Shown one piece after another: positions 46,178-56,083 of a stretch of 64,000 nucleotides of DNA. The stretch's first letter is position 1. Every line of letters begins with the position of its first letter. The position numbers and the translations under genes were made by a program. Source of the stretch: Chlorophyllum brunneum (Eukaryota; Basidiomycota; Agaricomycetes; Agaricales; Agaricaceae); assembly GCA_963576785.1 (NCBI GenBank), contig OY756140.1, positions 4,030,001-4,094,000 on the forward strand, written 5' to 3'. Under the pieces are notes generated by a model. The model was not told the origin of the DNA. It made no database searches and saw nothing but the letters and a program-made list of their open reading frames with translations.

Positions 46178-48533
46178 GTGGGCGTCCGTGTGAGCATGCC
46201 TTTGGAAACCGGTACGAAAGATCTTGTTTCTCTTTGTTTCACAATACTCAATCATGGCCGATGGATGCCTTTAGATAACATTGATGGTCTTGCCACCATG
46301 GGGGAGAACATAGGATGTACTCACGAAAGCTTCCCTTGGGTCTCCACGACACTCGATGATAATATCATATTCCACCCTCCTGATCCAAGCCGTATCGATC
46401 CCTCTCCCATGCCGGAACCACTCAAAAATTACCTCCAGGAAATCATGACCACTCGTTCGAAGAAATATCAAGAAGCAATAACAGCAGGCAAGATCCCGAC
46501 CGATGATGAAAAAGAGATCATGTTCAGGGAAGCCAGGCGTAGGATTATCTTTCGTCATTGGCCTCGCGCACCGGATGGTGACCGGTTACTCCCTGATACG
46601 TCTATTCGAGGTAAAGAAGCTGGGAATGGAATTCCACTGTGGGGTGCCACTCTCTTTGATTTTTATCGCACGCAACGGTTGCCGGATTTCCCTCATCTGT
46701 CGACTATTAGTACTGGAAGCAAGTTGATGGAATGGATGAAAGCTCATGGAGAAACGGAGACGTGTGCTGATGAGATTAGATGGGCTGAAAGCGAGGAGAA
46801 ACCGCATGTTGTGAAGCCTTATGATATAGCTCGGTTACTTCGTGAGGAAGAGGCTAGAATCAGGAGTGGTCAAGTTGGGAAGATGCTTGGTACGAAGGAG
46901 GCGAAGGCGTGGGGCCTCGATCAACCTGTAAGTCCATTCTTTTTGAGACACAGGAAATTTGCTGATCGGCCGCTAGGAACTCAAAGGGACGCCTTTTGAC
47001 TATACATTATCACCCCTACCATGGCCTATGGAACCTTTCAGCTACGAACCAACGAGACTAAACGAGAAACTTCGTCTTCACCGTCTTCCACGAAAACTAT
47101 ACATTCATGCTCCTCACCCTCTTATTTCGATGGAACCCTACGACGAAAGCGATTACGTGTCGTATTGTGAAATCAAATACCCACCGTTTGTGCCAAATAA
47201 GGCCAAGATTCCCGTTTTTGAATATGGATTACGACTTACATCACAGGCGTCGAAGAAATGGGATGAGGAGGAGGATGAGATCAGAGTGGAGAAAGAACGT
47301 ATTGAAGCGAAGGATGCGGAAGGAGCTTTTGGTTTTATGATGCCTCTGCCATCGTCTGTGGAGCTGGGTCCTGTCGAGCCGCGGGTGTTTATTATTCATG
47401 GTCCACCGCCAGAGTTACTTGAACCTCCTGCGGCTCATTTATACCTTTCGACTAATGTTTATATCGGAGGTGGACGGCATTCGCGGGTGTATCGCGCCGA
47501 GATGGACCTTCCGAGGGATAGTCTGGTGCCGGAAGTGTTTTGTAAACAGTGTGCTATCGACGACGTATTGAAGAAGATCGGGGAGGAGGATGGGGAGAAT
47601 GGTGAGACGAAAGCAGAGGAGTGGAAGGAGAAACGTGGTTTTTTGAAGCGCGTTTGGAAGGTAAAGAAGCAAGGAGTGGACGTAAATGTTTTAGACGCCA
47701 GAGATATCAACAAGGTCGTGGAAACTATCACTATCGACAAGGATGAAGGCGAGTGGGTTATCGAATACGAAGGACCTTTACGTCGGATCAGAACAGACGT
47801 CGGCTATCAGAACCCTATGCGTGGGCGACCATACTGTGAACACGTTAAAGAACATGATTTTGGGAGTTCTGTGCTTCATCCGAATACAGCTCGTGTTGGG
47901 GTGATTGTGAAGAGCCAAAGGAGAGACGATGGTCGGATACACGATGAGTCACGGAAATACGCGAGTTTCCCGGATCATTTTTTTGAACATTGGAATGGTT
48001 ATAACGCGATACCTCCGCTTCACGACCCGGTACCGATTGGCGCGATTGTTCCCCAGTACTATGGGACATACGACCCTTTATCTGGGGCCGATTCAAAAAT
48101 TTTAAGCCCGATTTTGCTATTGGAGGATTGTGGAGGGAGGGTACCAAAGTGGAGAAAGGATGATATGTATGTATTTGGCTTATATCCTCCCTGAGTGTTA
48201 ATTTAACGATGGGACTGTAGAAACGAATGCGCAGGGATGATCTATAGATTACATGAGGCGAATTGGACGCTGAGAGCGCTTGGCCGACCTAAGCCTGTTA
48301 GGCAACCTGGTCCACTCTGGTTACACCCAGATGAACGTCGACAACATGGAGGTGCTACGGGCATCGACTCTCGCTATAACTTTAGGTTTGTGGGGTTGAG
48401 GAGGGTGAAAGACATGACTAACGTATCGAGATATGAGGCATTGGATGCGTTTAGAGAAGACCAAGGTTTGATCAAGGCTATCTCTTACCCTTTACATAGC
48501 GACGACGAGAGTGAAGGTGAGGCAAGTGCATGA
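46178..48533 (+). CDS. Large kinase-fold protein with eroded catalytic motifs
   Basis: Protein of about 750 residues from three exons in phase: 46178-46927, 46977-48166 and 48221-48533. The N-terminal 400 residues are unrecognised, acidic and helical. A kinase-like N-lobe follows: LYLSTNVYIGGGRHSRVYRA resembles a glycine loop, and SPILLLEDCGGRV fits the hinge. The C-lobe start is INECAGMIYRLHEANWTLRA. The related fungal proteins normally carry an HxDxxxxN catalytic loop and an IDFGR metal-binding motif around here. In this protein the equivalent places read RALGRPKPV and FRFVGLRRVKD, so the catalytic Asn and metal-binding Asp seem lost. I regard it as a pseudokinase-type member of an Agaricomycete-expanded family. 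The first Met is chosen for length; M at 46196 is an alternative. Confidence 0.72.
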
Positions 48534-48749
48534 TAATCGTTGCGATGGTGTTGAACAAAAAACAGTTCCTTGGAGAAAATGGGTACGGGTAAGGTAGTAT
48601 GAGCCTTTCCGTCCACCGACCTGTATGTACTGTGTGTGGTGTGTGCAGTCCAACATTAATGACAAGTTGACGTCCGTGGGATATACATGGTCGCTGCGAG
48701 TATAAAAACCAGAACACCCCGCTTCTGCTCTTTCTTCACTTCAACCATA
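48534..48749. promoter_or_regulatory. Promoter of the small secreted protein gene
   Basis: Compact 216-bp gap. A TATA-like gagtataaaaacc lies at about 48697-48709, roughly 50 bp before the ATG at 48750, suggesting a strong core promoter. Confidence 0.5.
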
Positions 48750-49064
48750 ATGCACCCCTTCAAAGCTCTCTCCTTCATCACCACCTCCGTCCTCTTAGCT
48801 CTCATCCACCAGGCCAACGCCGGTCCTGTCGCATATGGGATCTGCCAGACTGGTACCACATCTGTTACTAGCCTTCCTCGATAGCTGAGGTCGATACTGA
48901 AATCAGGCTGTAACATTGTCGCGGTGGCTTGCTATGCTGCGGCGGGATTCACCTTTGGGACCGTGGCTGCGCCTCTTGCGCCTCCCGCCATTGTTGCTTG
49001 TAATGCTGCCCTCGGGACGTGCTCTGCGGCATGTGCAGTTGTTGCCTTGGCCCCCACGCTTTGA
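48750..49064 (+). CDS. Small secreted cysteine-rich protein (conserved fungal family)
   Basis: Two exons, 48750-48852 and 48907-49064, with a 54-nt intron in phase, encode 86 residues. A 24-residue signal peptide (MHPFKALSFITTSVLLALIH, then QANA) precedes a mature domain of 62 residues starting GPVAYGICQTGCNIVAVACY and ending in GTCSAACAVVALAPTL. The mature part is hydrophobic, Ala-rich and has six Cys. I recognise the GPxxYGICQxGC...GTCSAAC pattern as a widespread, uncharacterised family of small secreted fungal proteins. Role unknown; size, cysteines and hydrophobicity suit a surface-active or host-interaction protein, but that is inference. No toxin or enzyme motif is visible. Confidence 0.85.
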
Positions 49065-49689
49065 AGGCTCTTTTCGGTGAATATATGCGTCTTTTATGAT
49101 GTACATATGTTGGATTCCTCACCCCTGTTCAATCCTTTATGTTGTAATATCCGAAGCGGCTGATTGCATGTTCTGTATGATACGTACCCGCATTTGTTAA
49201 AAAGTCTTCGTCGTCATGTCCCGTTGAGAGATAGGCCAGGTGGGTGGGCGGGCTCTTCTTGCGGCACTGGTTGACCGCATGTCGATGAACCGTAGGCCCG
49301 ACAAGGATCCGCACCTAAGGGCTTGACATGAAATTGTGTAGAATGTATCGTTACGACACCCTTCTCGTAGAAATCTAGACGTTGGTTATGGCTACGCTAG
49401 GTACTTCGCAGGAAATTCTGGTGGGGGATGGGGTAACAACTAGACTGAGTCAGACCGCTCTAAACGTGGACATGAAATCTATTTCAGAGAACACACTCGT
49501 ATTATCTACTCAGCGAGGGTCGCTGATAGCTAATTATTCGTCACCGATGCGGTCACTATCCTCCTAAGTACAACACAAAAAATATATCTACCCCTGTCAT
49601 TTCTGAAGTTAAAGCAGGTTAAGCAGCTGTTCCTTCAAGGGTATCGAGGCATGTCCTGCGACCTCACCGTTACAGAAAACAACCGCAAG
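49065..49689. other. Intergenic region
   Basis: 3' flank of the secreted-protein gene and 3' flank of the methyltransferase relic. No gene seen. Confidence 0.4.
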
Positions 49690-50290
49690 GTTCACGCTTC
49701 CCCGTTCAATTCGATGGTGAGAAATTCCACTGATAAAAAGGCGTGGAGGCTGCTGGAAGTTTCGTACCCGCCAAGATGTGTCTGACCTCCAATACTACAG
49801 AAATAGTCATTATCCAGTGCAATATTAGTGGTGCCGATAGCTAGAGGAATGACGATCCCGGGCTGCGACTGCAGTAACAATCAAATTTGAAGTCTCAAAT
49901 GATTTTTCTCACAACGGGTGTCCCAAACACAGACAGCGAGAAGGGAAGCGACTTGTGGATTTTTATTTCTTTTCGAGGGTGAAGAGTGGAGTGAAGAGAT
50001 AAGAACAGTGAACCAATTGAGAACATAAGTCAAATGGGTCAGAACGGAGGTTAATCAACTCGTCGGTCCGTTGAAACACTCGACTTCTTGGTAGGGCCAC
50101 TGAATTGGTGTTTTCGGCGACGAACCATGTACTTCGTGGTTGTAGATAAAGCGAAGGTAACAAATGAAGGAATTTAGAAAGTCAATATCTTCGGATGAGA
50201 TACATACATGGATGTTTTGAGGCCGTCAGGGCGTATAGTGGGGTATGTGAAAAGGCGCCTACTATGTAAGACTCGAGTGTAGATACTGAC
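49690..50290 (-). pseudogene. Methyltransferase pseudogene, copy C
   Basis: Decayed copy of the gene at 13354-14769, read on the minus strand. Fragments in different frames include NSFICYLRFIYN, ELINLRSDPFD, a block around NNPQ/SRYL that is out of frame, and TTNIALDNDYFCSIGGQT. They match NALIAYLRSVYN, ELTSLRSDPFE and ITDISLDNDDFGSMGGQT. The SAM-binding half is absent. The fragment ends with LHAFLSVEFLTIELN, almost the same as LHAFLSVELLIIESN in copy A, and the shared end extends to GGGGAAGCG. Copies A and C therefore share one truncation point. The upstream intron/exon-1 end, with AAACCACAACGC, is also present near 50300. Confidence 0.8.
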
Positions 50291-51100
50291 CATCTAGCAG
50301 CGTTGTGGTTTCGAGGGGTGTAGCTTGTTGAAGCACGGAACAATTGCGGGCCGTGCTAGCCGAGCGCTGATGGCGCTAAACTCGGAGAGGACTCCTGCCT
50401 TTGCAATTTGTCCAATACAGGTCTTTTTCGACACGCCCTGACCGAAAGCGAATGCTAATCTAGACAAATGAACTACACCAAATACCCCAGCTATGCGCTG
50501 CTTATTAGTTTCACTCCTTGAACTTTATTCACACGACAGTCAATAGATCGCCAGCCTTGCCTTAGTTCTTCCACAGACTAGAGTCGGGGGGGGGGGAAAG
50601 AGCTTGATTGTCTGTGGTATCTGCCTGAGATGACTGTGGTTATCTCTTGTGACTTAACCCAATCCCGGGCGGATGGTATTCAAGTTTGTTATGCATGAGT
50701 TGGCGCTATTTTTCTGTATGTTCAGGGACTATTAACACTCTGCCTTCACTCTTCACTGCCGTGTACTTCCTACGGAACTCTCGTGCGCTCCACCACCCAA
50801 AAGGGTGGGTCTGGCAGGCTTGGATGCGCTCCACCACGTAGTTCACGATTGGTCCTATCGCAACCATCCCATAAGCCATTGATGCAGATGAGTCTGGTGG
50901 GCCTTGCATAGACTGAAAACTCCGCATTGTCATCATTCCGCTCGAAACACTATATCCCGCGCCCACCAGTCAGTTACCATTCATCCTGAAAGCAACGCAT
51001 GATGTAATTAACAAAAGGCATGAAGAACTAACTACGAATGGTGGCCATCACAGAAGAAGAGAGAAAACCGGAAAATCGTAAAGGGAAACATAAAACATGC
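50291..51100. other. Intergenic region of duplication unit C
   Basis: Includes a G run of ten (about 50587-50597). A minus-strand frame of 86 codons at 50706-50966 (MVAIGPIVNYVVERIQACQT) looks protein-like but is unrecognised and unsupported by splicing. Confidence 0.35.
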
Positions 51101-52872
51101 TTAACGAACATGGGGAAGTAGGTCCAACCATGCTATGTCACGATATACATCGTCCGGAAGGCTAGAGAGCGTATAAAAGGCGAGGAAGATCAAAATACAT
51201 CGTGCCACAGAGTATAAAATTCCAGATAATCCGTACGCGATTGCAGCGAACAATCCAGCTCCCATCAAGGCAAACAAGAGCAGAAAAAGGACGATTATTG
51301 GTTCTGCAGTGATAAACAGAGCAGAACCCCTCCATAACCACTGGACGACCGGGTCCCGGAATGAAGATGACCATAGAACTAGATGTACCCCCCCAAAAAT
51401 GGCGCCAATAGTTACTGCGACCGGAGCAACTTTGAAGGTGGTTTCCATGTTCTCCCCGAGCTCCTCTGCATAAAACATTGCCACACGAGTTCGACCCACG
51501 GTGATACGCTCTGATAGGTGAAGGGTGCGTGACAATTTTAAGAGTGGCCCGAGTAAAGGACGGAGAAGGGAGGCATGAATTTCGTTGAGCTGACATGGTT
51601 GACGTTGAGTGCCTGACGATTTCCAGAGTGGTTCGAGCACAGAACTGATCCAGTAGAATGGCACGATCACAAGGAATAGCAAAGTCTCCACGAATCCATC
51701 GACATCCTTCCACAGCTTCTTAACGCGCTGGCACCGTTCGATAAACGTATGGCAACTCGTTTTATCTTTCTCATCCCCTTCATCCAACAGCTTCTTATCT
51801 TCGACTCCAGCATCAACTCCAGGAGGGGTAGCGTTGTCGGTAGACGGGAGGGCTGCCTCGGTGTCACTCGAGTTGTTAGACATCCCATCGTCGGGTGTAG
51901 CGGTTCGGGTAGTGGATTGAGCGGAACATATGGCAACTGGAGCGTTTTGGTCAGAACCCTCAGCCAACGGCACAGGCGGCGGGCTACGCAGTGGGAGCTT
52001 GATCGGTACCATCACTCCCTGAGGTTTATCCCACCAGATAACGTACACAATGCCATTCAACACGGCGAAGCCCAGCGTCAATACCTCCAACTCTGCCAAA
52101 GGAAGACCTGAACGCCAGCGAGCCACACACTGGACAGTAAACCAGGTTGTCTGCCCAACGACCACCAACTTTGTCAAAAAGTCACCTTTGCTTTTGTCCG
52201 TGATATCCTCCTCCTGGATGGTAGAAATGTCGATTTCCCGTTTCCTAATTGATTCAACCAGGCGTTTAAATGTAAGGACCCTGACCGGCTTTCCATCGTG
52301 ATACGCCATGAAGCCACCCATCTGCACGAAAAATCCGTGTGCACGAGTCCATCCCTTCCTAGGGTTCTCGTCTGGCCCCGTAAACCACTCTCTTATCCCC
52401 TGGATGATCGATACGTCGGGATTATCTGCGAATATATGATCTATCAACATGGGATCCTGAGCGTAAATATGCAGCGGAGCTCACCTCCACCGTAAAATTC
52501 TTCATTGAACATTTTCTTAATCTTTCCGGCAGCATACCTCTGCCTCATTGCCCACATCACCATCAACTCAGGTGCCAGAATGGCTATGAGCATTATCATC
52601 ACTCTCCTCCGCCATCGTTGGAAGCCAGAGTCTCTTGGGCCGGACAAGTTTGGATGAACAGCAACCCATGTGCACGCGAATATCGTGCTCAGGCAACCCC
52701 ACACAATTTGCGGAGTAGTGCGACCGTGTCCGAGTCTGATCCAGTCGGGAAGCCCCCGATCGAAAAGAGTGTTGTGTATGGCAGGGTCGATGTCAGGCAG
52801 CATCGCCGCCTTCCCGAAAGGGGGTTTCTGAAAAGCAAGGAGGGCGAGGAGGAATACGAGAAACATGGACAT
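51101..52872 (-). CDS. Multi-pass membrane protein, copy C (intact)
   Basis: Two exons, 52872-52485 and 52425-51101, with a 59-nt intron in phase (GGAG|GTGAGC ... TTCGCAG|ATAATCC). I chose MSMFLVFLLALLAFQKPP as the start because it aligns with the signal peptide of copy B; in-frame Met codons continue to 53004. It is followed by IVWGCLSTIFACTWVAVHPN, MIMLIAILAPELMVMWAMRQ, HGFFVQMGGFMAYHDGKP, DKSKGDFLTKLV and LPLAELEVLTLGFAVLN. WWDKPQGV, a long hydrophilic acidic loop and four C-terminal membrane helices end the protein. Sequence similarity to copy A is higher than to copy B. Unknown function; upstream of the methyltransferase relic on the same strand, as in unit B. Confidence 0.85.
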
Positions 52873-53511
52873 GGTTAGGTTAGGATCCACTTCGATCCAG
52901 CTTGAAGGGGTATTATATATTTCTCCTGAGTGTACAGGGTGAGTAGAAGGAAGCGCCCACGGCCGTAAGAATGCCCTCATTGTAAATGCATGTGTAATAT
53001 ACATGAATGGCTGTCAACCCTGTCCATTGATGGTTTACGCTGAAGCCTCTACTACTACTAGTTGAAAGCACCTGACAGCTAGCAGAGCGATGGTACTCTC
53101 TGCAGGAGCGAGAGGATCCAACATCGATTTTACTTCGTAAGAGATTCCGAGCGCAATGTAAATCTCTAGTTTCATGGGTAGATCTTTGTTGGCCCTGCGG
53201 ACCCAGCCATCCACTCCCGAACTGGAAGGGGAAGAGATGGTGCTGATTACACAACCCTCAGTTCAGTCCAACCTATCATATGGCCGGGTTGAGGAGAGAA
53301 CCCAACCGAGGACGATCATCCCTATATGAGGGAGCGTGGGGATTAATTACGGAGGCAATACGCCCTAGGCAGCTACGATGATCAATCGAATAGAAACAGG
53401 ATCTGCTCCAAAAACTTTATGGGGTTAGCCTCGAGGTCCCGGTTTGTTGGCAAGGGCGTGCGTGAGTGTGCCTTCCATCAACTCGAAATTCAATGGACGT
53501 ATTACGTCGCG
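52873..53511. other. Intergenic region
   Basis: Promoter side of membrane-protein copy C and 3' flank of the broken C2H2 gene. Nothing coding is supported. Confidence 0.4.
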
Positions 53512-53832
53512 TTGACCATGGAACAGTAAATCTCCAGACCATCGACCACAAGCGGTACAGTAGGGTCAAAGACGCGGTCACATTGGACACATGCACAATG
53601 CACATGTGCAGTATCGAGATGCTATCCCTTAATATATATAGAGCGTAAGTTGAGACTCGGCAGGGATCAACTTGGAACAAGCTTCACGTCATGCGGTGCC
53701 TTACCGTCGACAAATCGCAACTTTGCATTCATATGGGCTGTGGTATGTGTCCCAGCATGTGTCCCAGCAATGATTCTCTACCGCTTCTTCGGAGAAGAAG
53801 ACACCAGAACAATCCCTGCATTTCCAAGTCAT
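53512..53832 (-). pseudogene. C2H2 zinc-finger copy 3 (broken)
   Basis: Copy of the gene at 43089-43574. The start MTWKCRDCSGVFFSEEAVEN is preserved. Finger 1 then contains a 12-nt tandem duplication, giving HCWDTCWDTYH. After SPYEC about ten bases are missing, so finger 2 loses its second Cys and frame; RFVDGKAPHD is read in another frame. The next exon (HLDTAHVH, then CVQCDRVFD) keeps two Cys but no final His pair before a stop. These changes make it a probable pseudogene. Its upstream region is duplicated from, or to, the region above 43575. Confidence 0.75.
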
Positions 53833-54241
53833 GTGTAAGAAATGGGGAAGGAGATAAAAGTTCGGTTTGGTCAGTGACACGTCTGCATCAATAGACATCT
53901 CTCCATCGTGGGCTGATCTAGGAAGCTTCTCCACGTCGAGGCAGCGTCGAGTGACCAGTAATATGAGCGCTACGAAGTCAATGTGTACGTGATATGTACA
54001 ACACGTGTACTTGGCTTGGTACACTTACTGGGCGCAGCAGCACGGAAGGCAAATATCACGAAATCAATTGGGACTCATCGGTATACTAGTAGTACAAGGT
54101 AGATAAATATCTGCATCCGGAGTTTCGATTCGAGAAAGGGGACAACGTTTGGCAGGGTGAAGACTCAGAAGTCATGAACCTCGATGTAGCAACTACAACC
54201 AGGTTCACAGCTACCATAGCCTCCACAAGTAGTGCTCACTT

Positions 54242-54900
54242 TCAACTCCGTTCCTGATGTGCGGGAGATGCAATGTGCTAGATGTAAATGTCAACTAGCA
54301 TCTAAACGTACAAGAAGTCAAGAGCATACCTGGGCCAGAGAATACGAAGCCGCGAAATCACAGGAGCAATCGAAGCACCAGTTGTGGGCTGGATTGGAAG
54401 CAAGATGCTGATTGAGAGCTGAATTATTGACGAACTCTCGGTTGCAGCTCTGACAGAACGTCTCTTCATCACTGTTGTCGGAGTCTTCGGAAGAGCCATC
54501 CGAGTCCTCTGACTCGGAGTCAGAGGACGAGTTATCTTGGTGTCGTGAGGAATCCTTCAAATGCTGTGGTATATCAATACAACAGCAGACACGAGGATGG
54601 GCGTCAATTTCACCTGTTCATAGCTCTCTCGACTGGCGAAGTATCGATCACATTCCTCGCAGTAGCCATGAAGGCTGGAGCATGTTCGGTGCTGGAAGGT
54701 CAAATACGAGTCAGACACGAGTATCGCGAAAGCTTTCCGACGAAAACCAAGTCTCTTACATTATTCAGAGCATTCTGATTAATAAATATCCTATTGCAGT
54801 CTTCACACTCTGGAATGGTATGTCCTTTAGCTCTCGAATGTGACTGCAGGGCGGCCACAGTGGCGAACGTGCGGTCACAATCAAGACACTCGTAGGACAT
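54242..54900 (-). CDS. C2H2 zinc-finger protein 2 (five fingers)
   Basis: Protein of 162 residues. Exons 54900-54760, 54691-54614, 54563-54330 and 54277-54242 are all phase 0. Fingers in order: CLDCDRTFATVAALQSH..GH; CEDCNRIFINQNALNN|H..LH; CEECDRYFASRESYEQ|H..RH; CQSCNREFVNNSALNQH..AH; CFDCSCDFAASYSLAQ|H..AH. Bars are introns. Between fingers 3 and 4 lies a Ser/Asp/Glu-rich linker (SSSDSESEDSDGSSEDSDNS) that may be phosphorylated. All zinc ligands are present, with spacing C-x2-C-x12-H-x5/6-H. Probably a nucleic-acid-binding or protein-interaction factor; target unknown. Neighbour of the broken copy 3 and distant paralogue of the gene at 43 kb. Confidence 0.85.
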
Positions 54901-56083
54901 GAAGGTTAGGGTGAAGGATATGGAGTTAGTGCGGCATAGTGGTTCGGGTTTATATATGTGCGGTCACCTGGGAAGGGTCACAAGGAGTCAAACATAACGG
55001 AACCGCGAGAAAGCACGCCGTTTCCCCAGGGTGGACCCTAAGCGCACTGCGCCAAAAATAGGAAAGGGACGGTGTAAATAGAACGGGCACAGGGTTGAAA
55101 TTGCCCGAACGCTGGTCAGCCCATTACCGATAGCGATGAGTAACATGGGCACGTACTTGTTGTGGTTGGGCGAGCTTATCATCATACATACAGCTCACCA
55201 ATCTAGCTTGTGAAAAGTGCCATATCAGAGACGCACTCGCTCTCAAGCTACTGACGGTCGATCTCGGATATGGTGTTTCCGCTTGCTGACCAAGGACCTG
55301 CCAAATGAGTTGATTGTACTGCAGAGCGTGGGCCCAGCACCGAACAGAGGTGAGGCTAATTGGAGTTATCCAGTGCCCAGTGGTTATTTCCAGAGTTCCA
55401 GTAACGTTCTAGATTCATTATAGTCTCTATTACACCCCAGATTATAGGATGTTATCCAGGCGGAGATCGAGTCCATCACTGGCACCACGGGCTTGCATTT
55501 GTTGATTTTGTATTATTACGTCGTGGAGGCTAATATCATCTGGGTGAGTATTTCTCGAGTGCGTTGATCAAACAATCCCTTTTGGACTAACTGAGCACCC
55601 GTTCTCCCCAATTTCATCGAAGCATTGCCGATGTGTGTGACTATTTCCGGAAAAGTTCTTTCCATTCTCCTACGCTATCTTGACGTTTGTTTACTGCGTT
55701 GATGGATAGGGGGAGAGATTATCTGCACTCACAAACAATGCCAAATTATTAAACAGGCTGATGCCAAACAAGCTGGGGTCGTAACAAGAACCGGCCACAT
55801 ATCCTGCCTGGACAGGTATCTACGCCCGAGAGTATCCTTGTTGAAAAGCCCTCATCAAGCACTTTCGAATAAACTTGAAATTGGACTGGGATACGGACTC
55901 ACCTCTACGACCCCCCTCGTCAGCCAGATCATATATGTTGATTAGACTCGATCGAAATCGTCGAGTCCTTGAGCAGTTGAGGGGGGGAATATGAGAGGAC
56001 GTGCACGTTTCCCTCTCCTTTTCAAGCCGTTTATAGATTTACAAACACTCAAAGCCATTACTAACCTATAATATATACAAAAT
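54901..56083. other. Intergenic region
   Basis: No supported gene. Positions about 55815-55912 contain one member of a degenerate direct repeat whose partner lies beyond the Mad1 gene at 58508-58605. A run of seven G is at about 55981. Confidence 0.4.

Noticed and set aside
50706..50966. 86-codon minus-strand frame next to membrane-protein copy C
   Set aside because: Protein-like in part, but no domain, no equivalent in unit B and no splice evidence.
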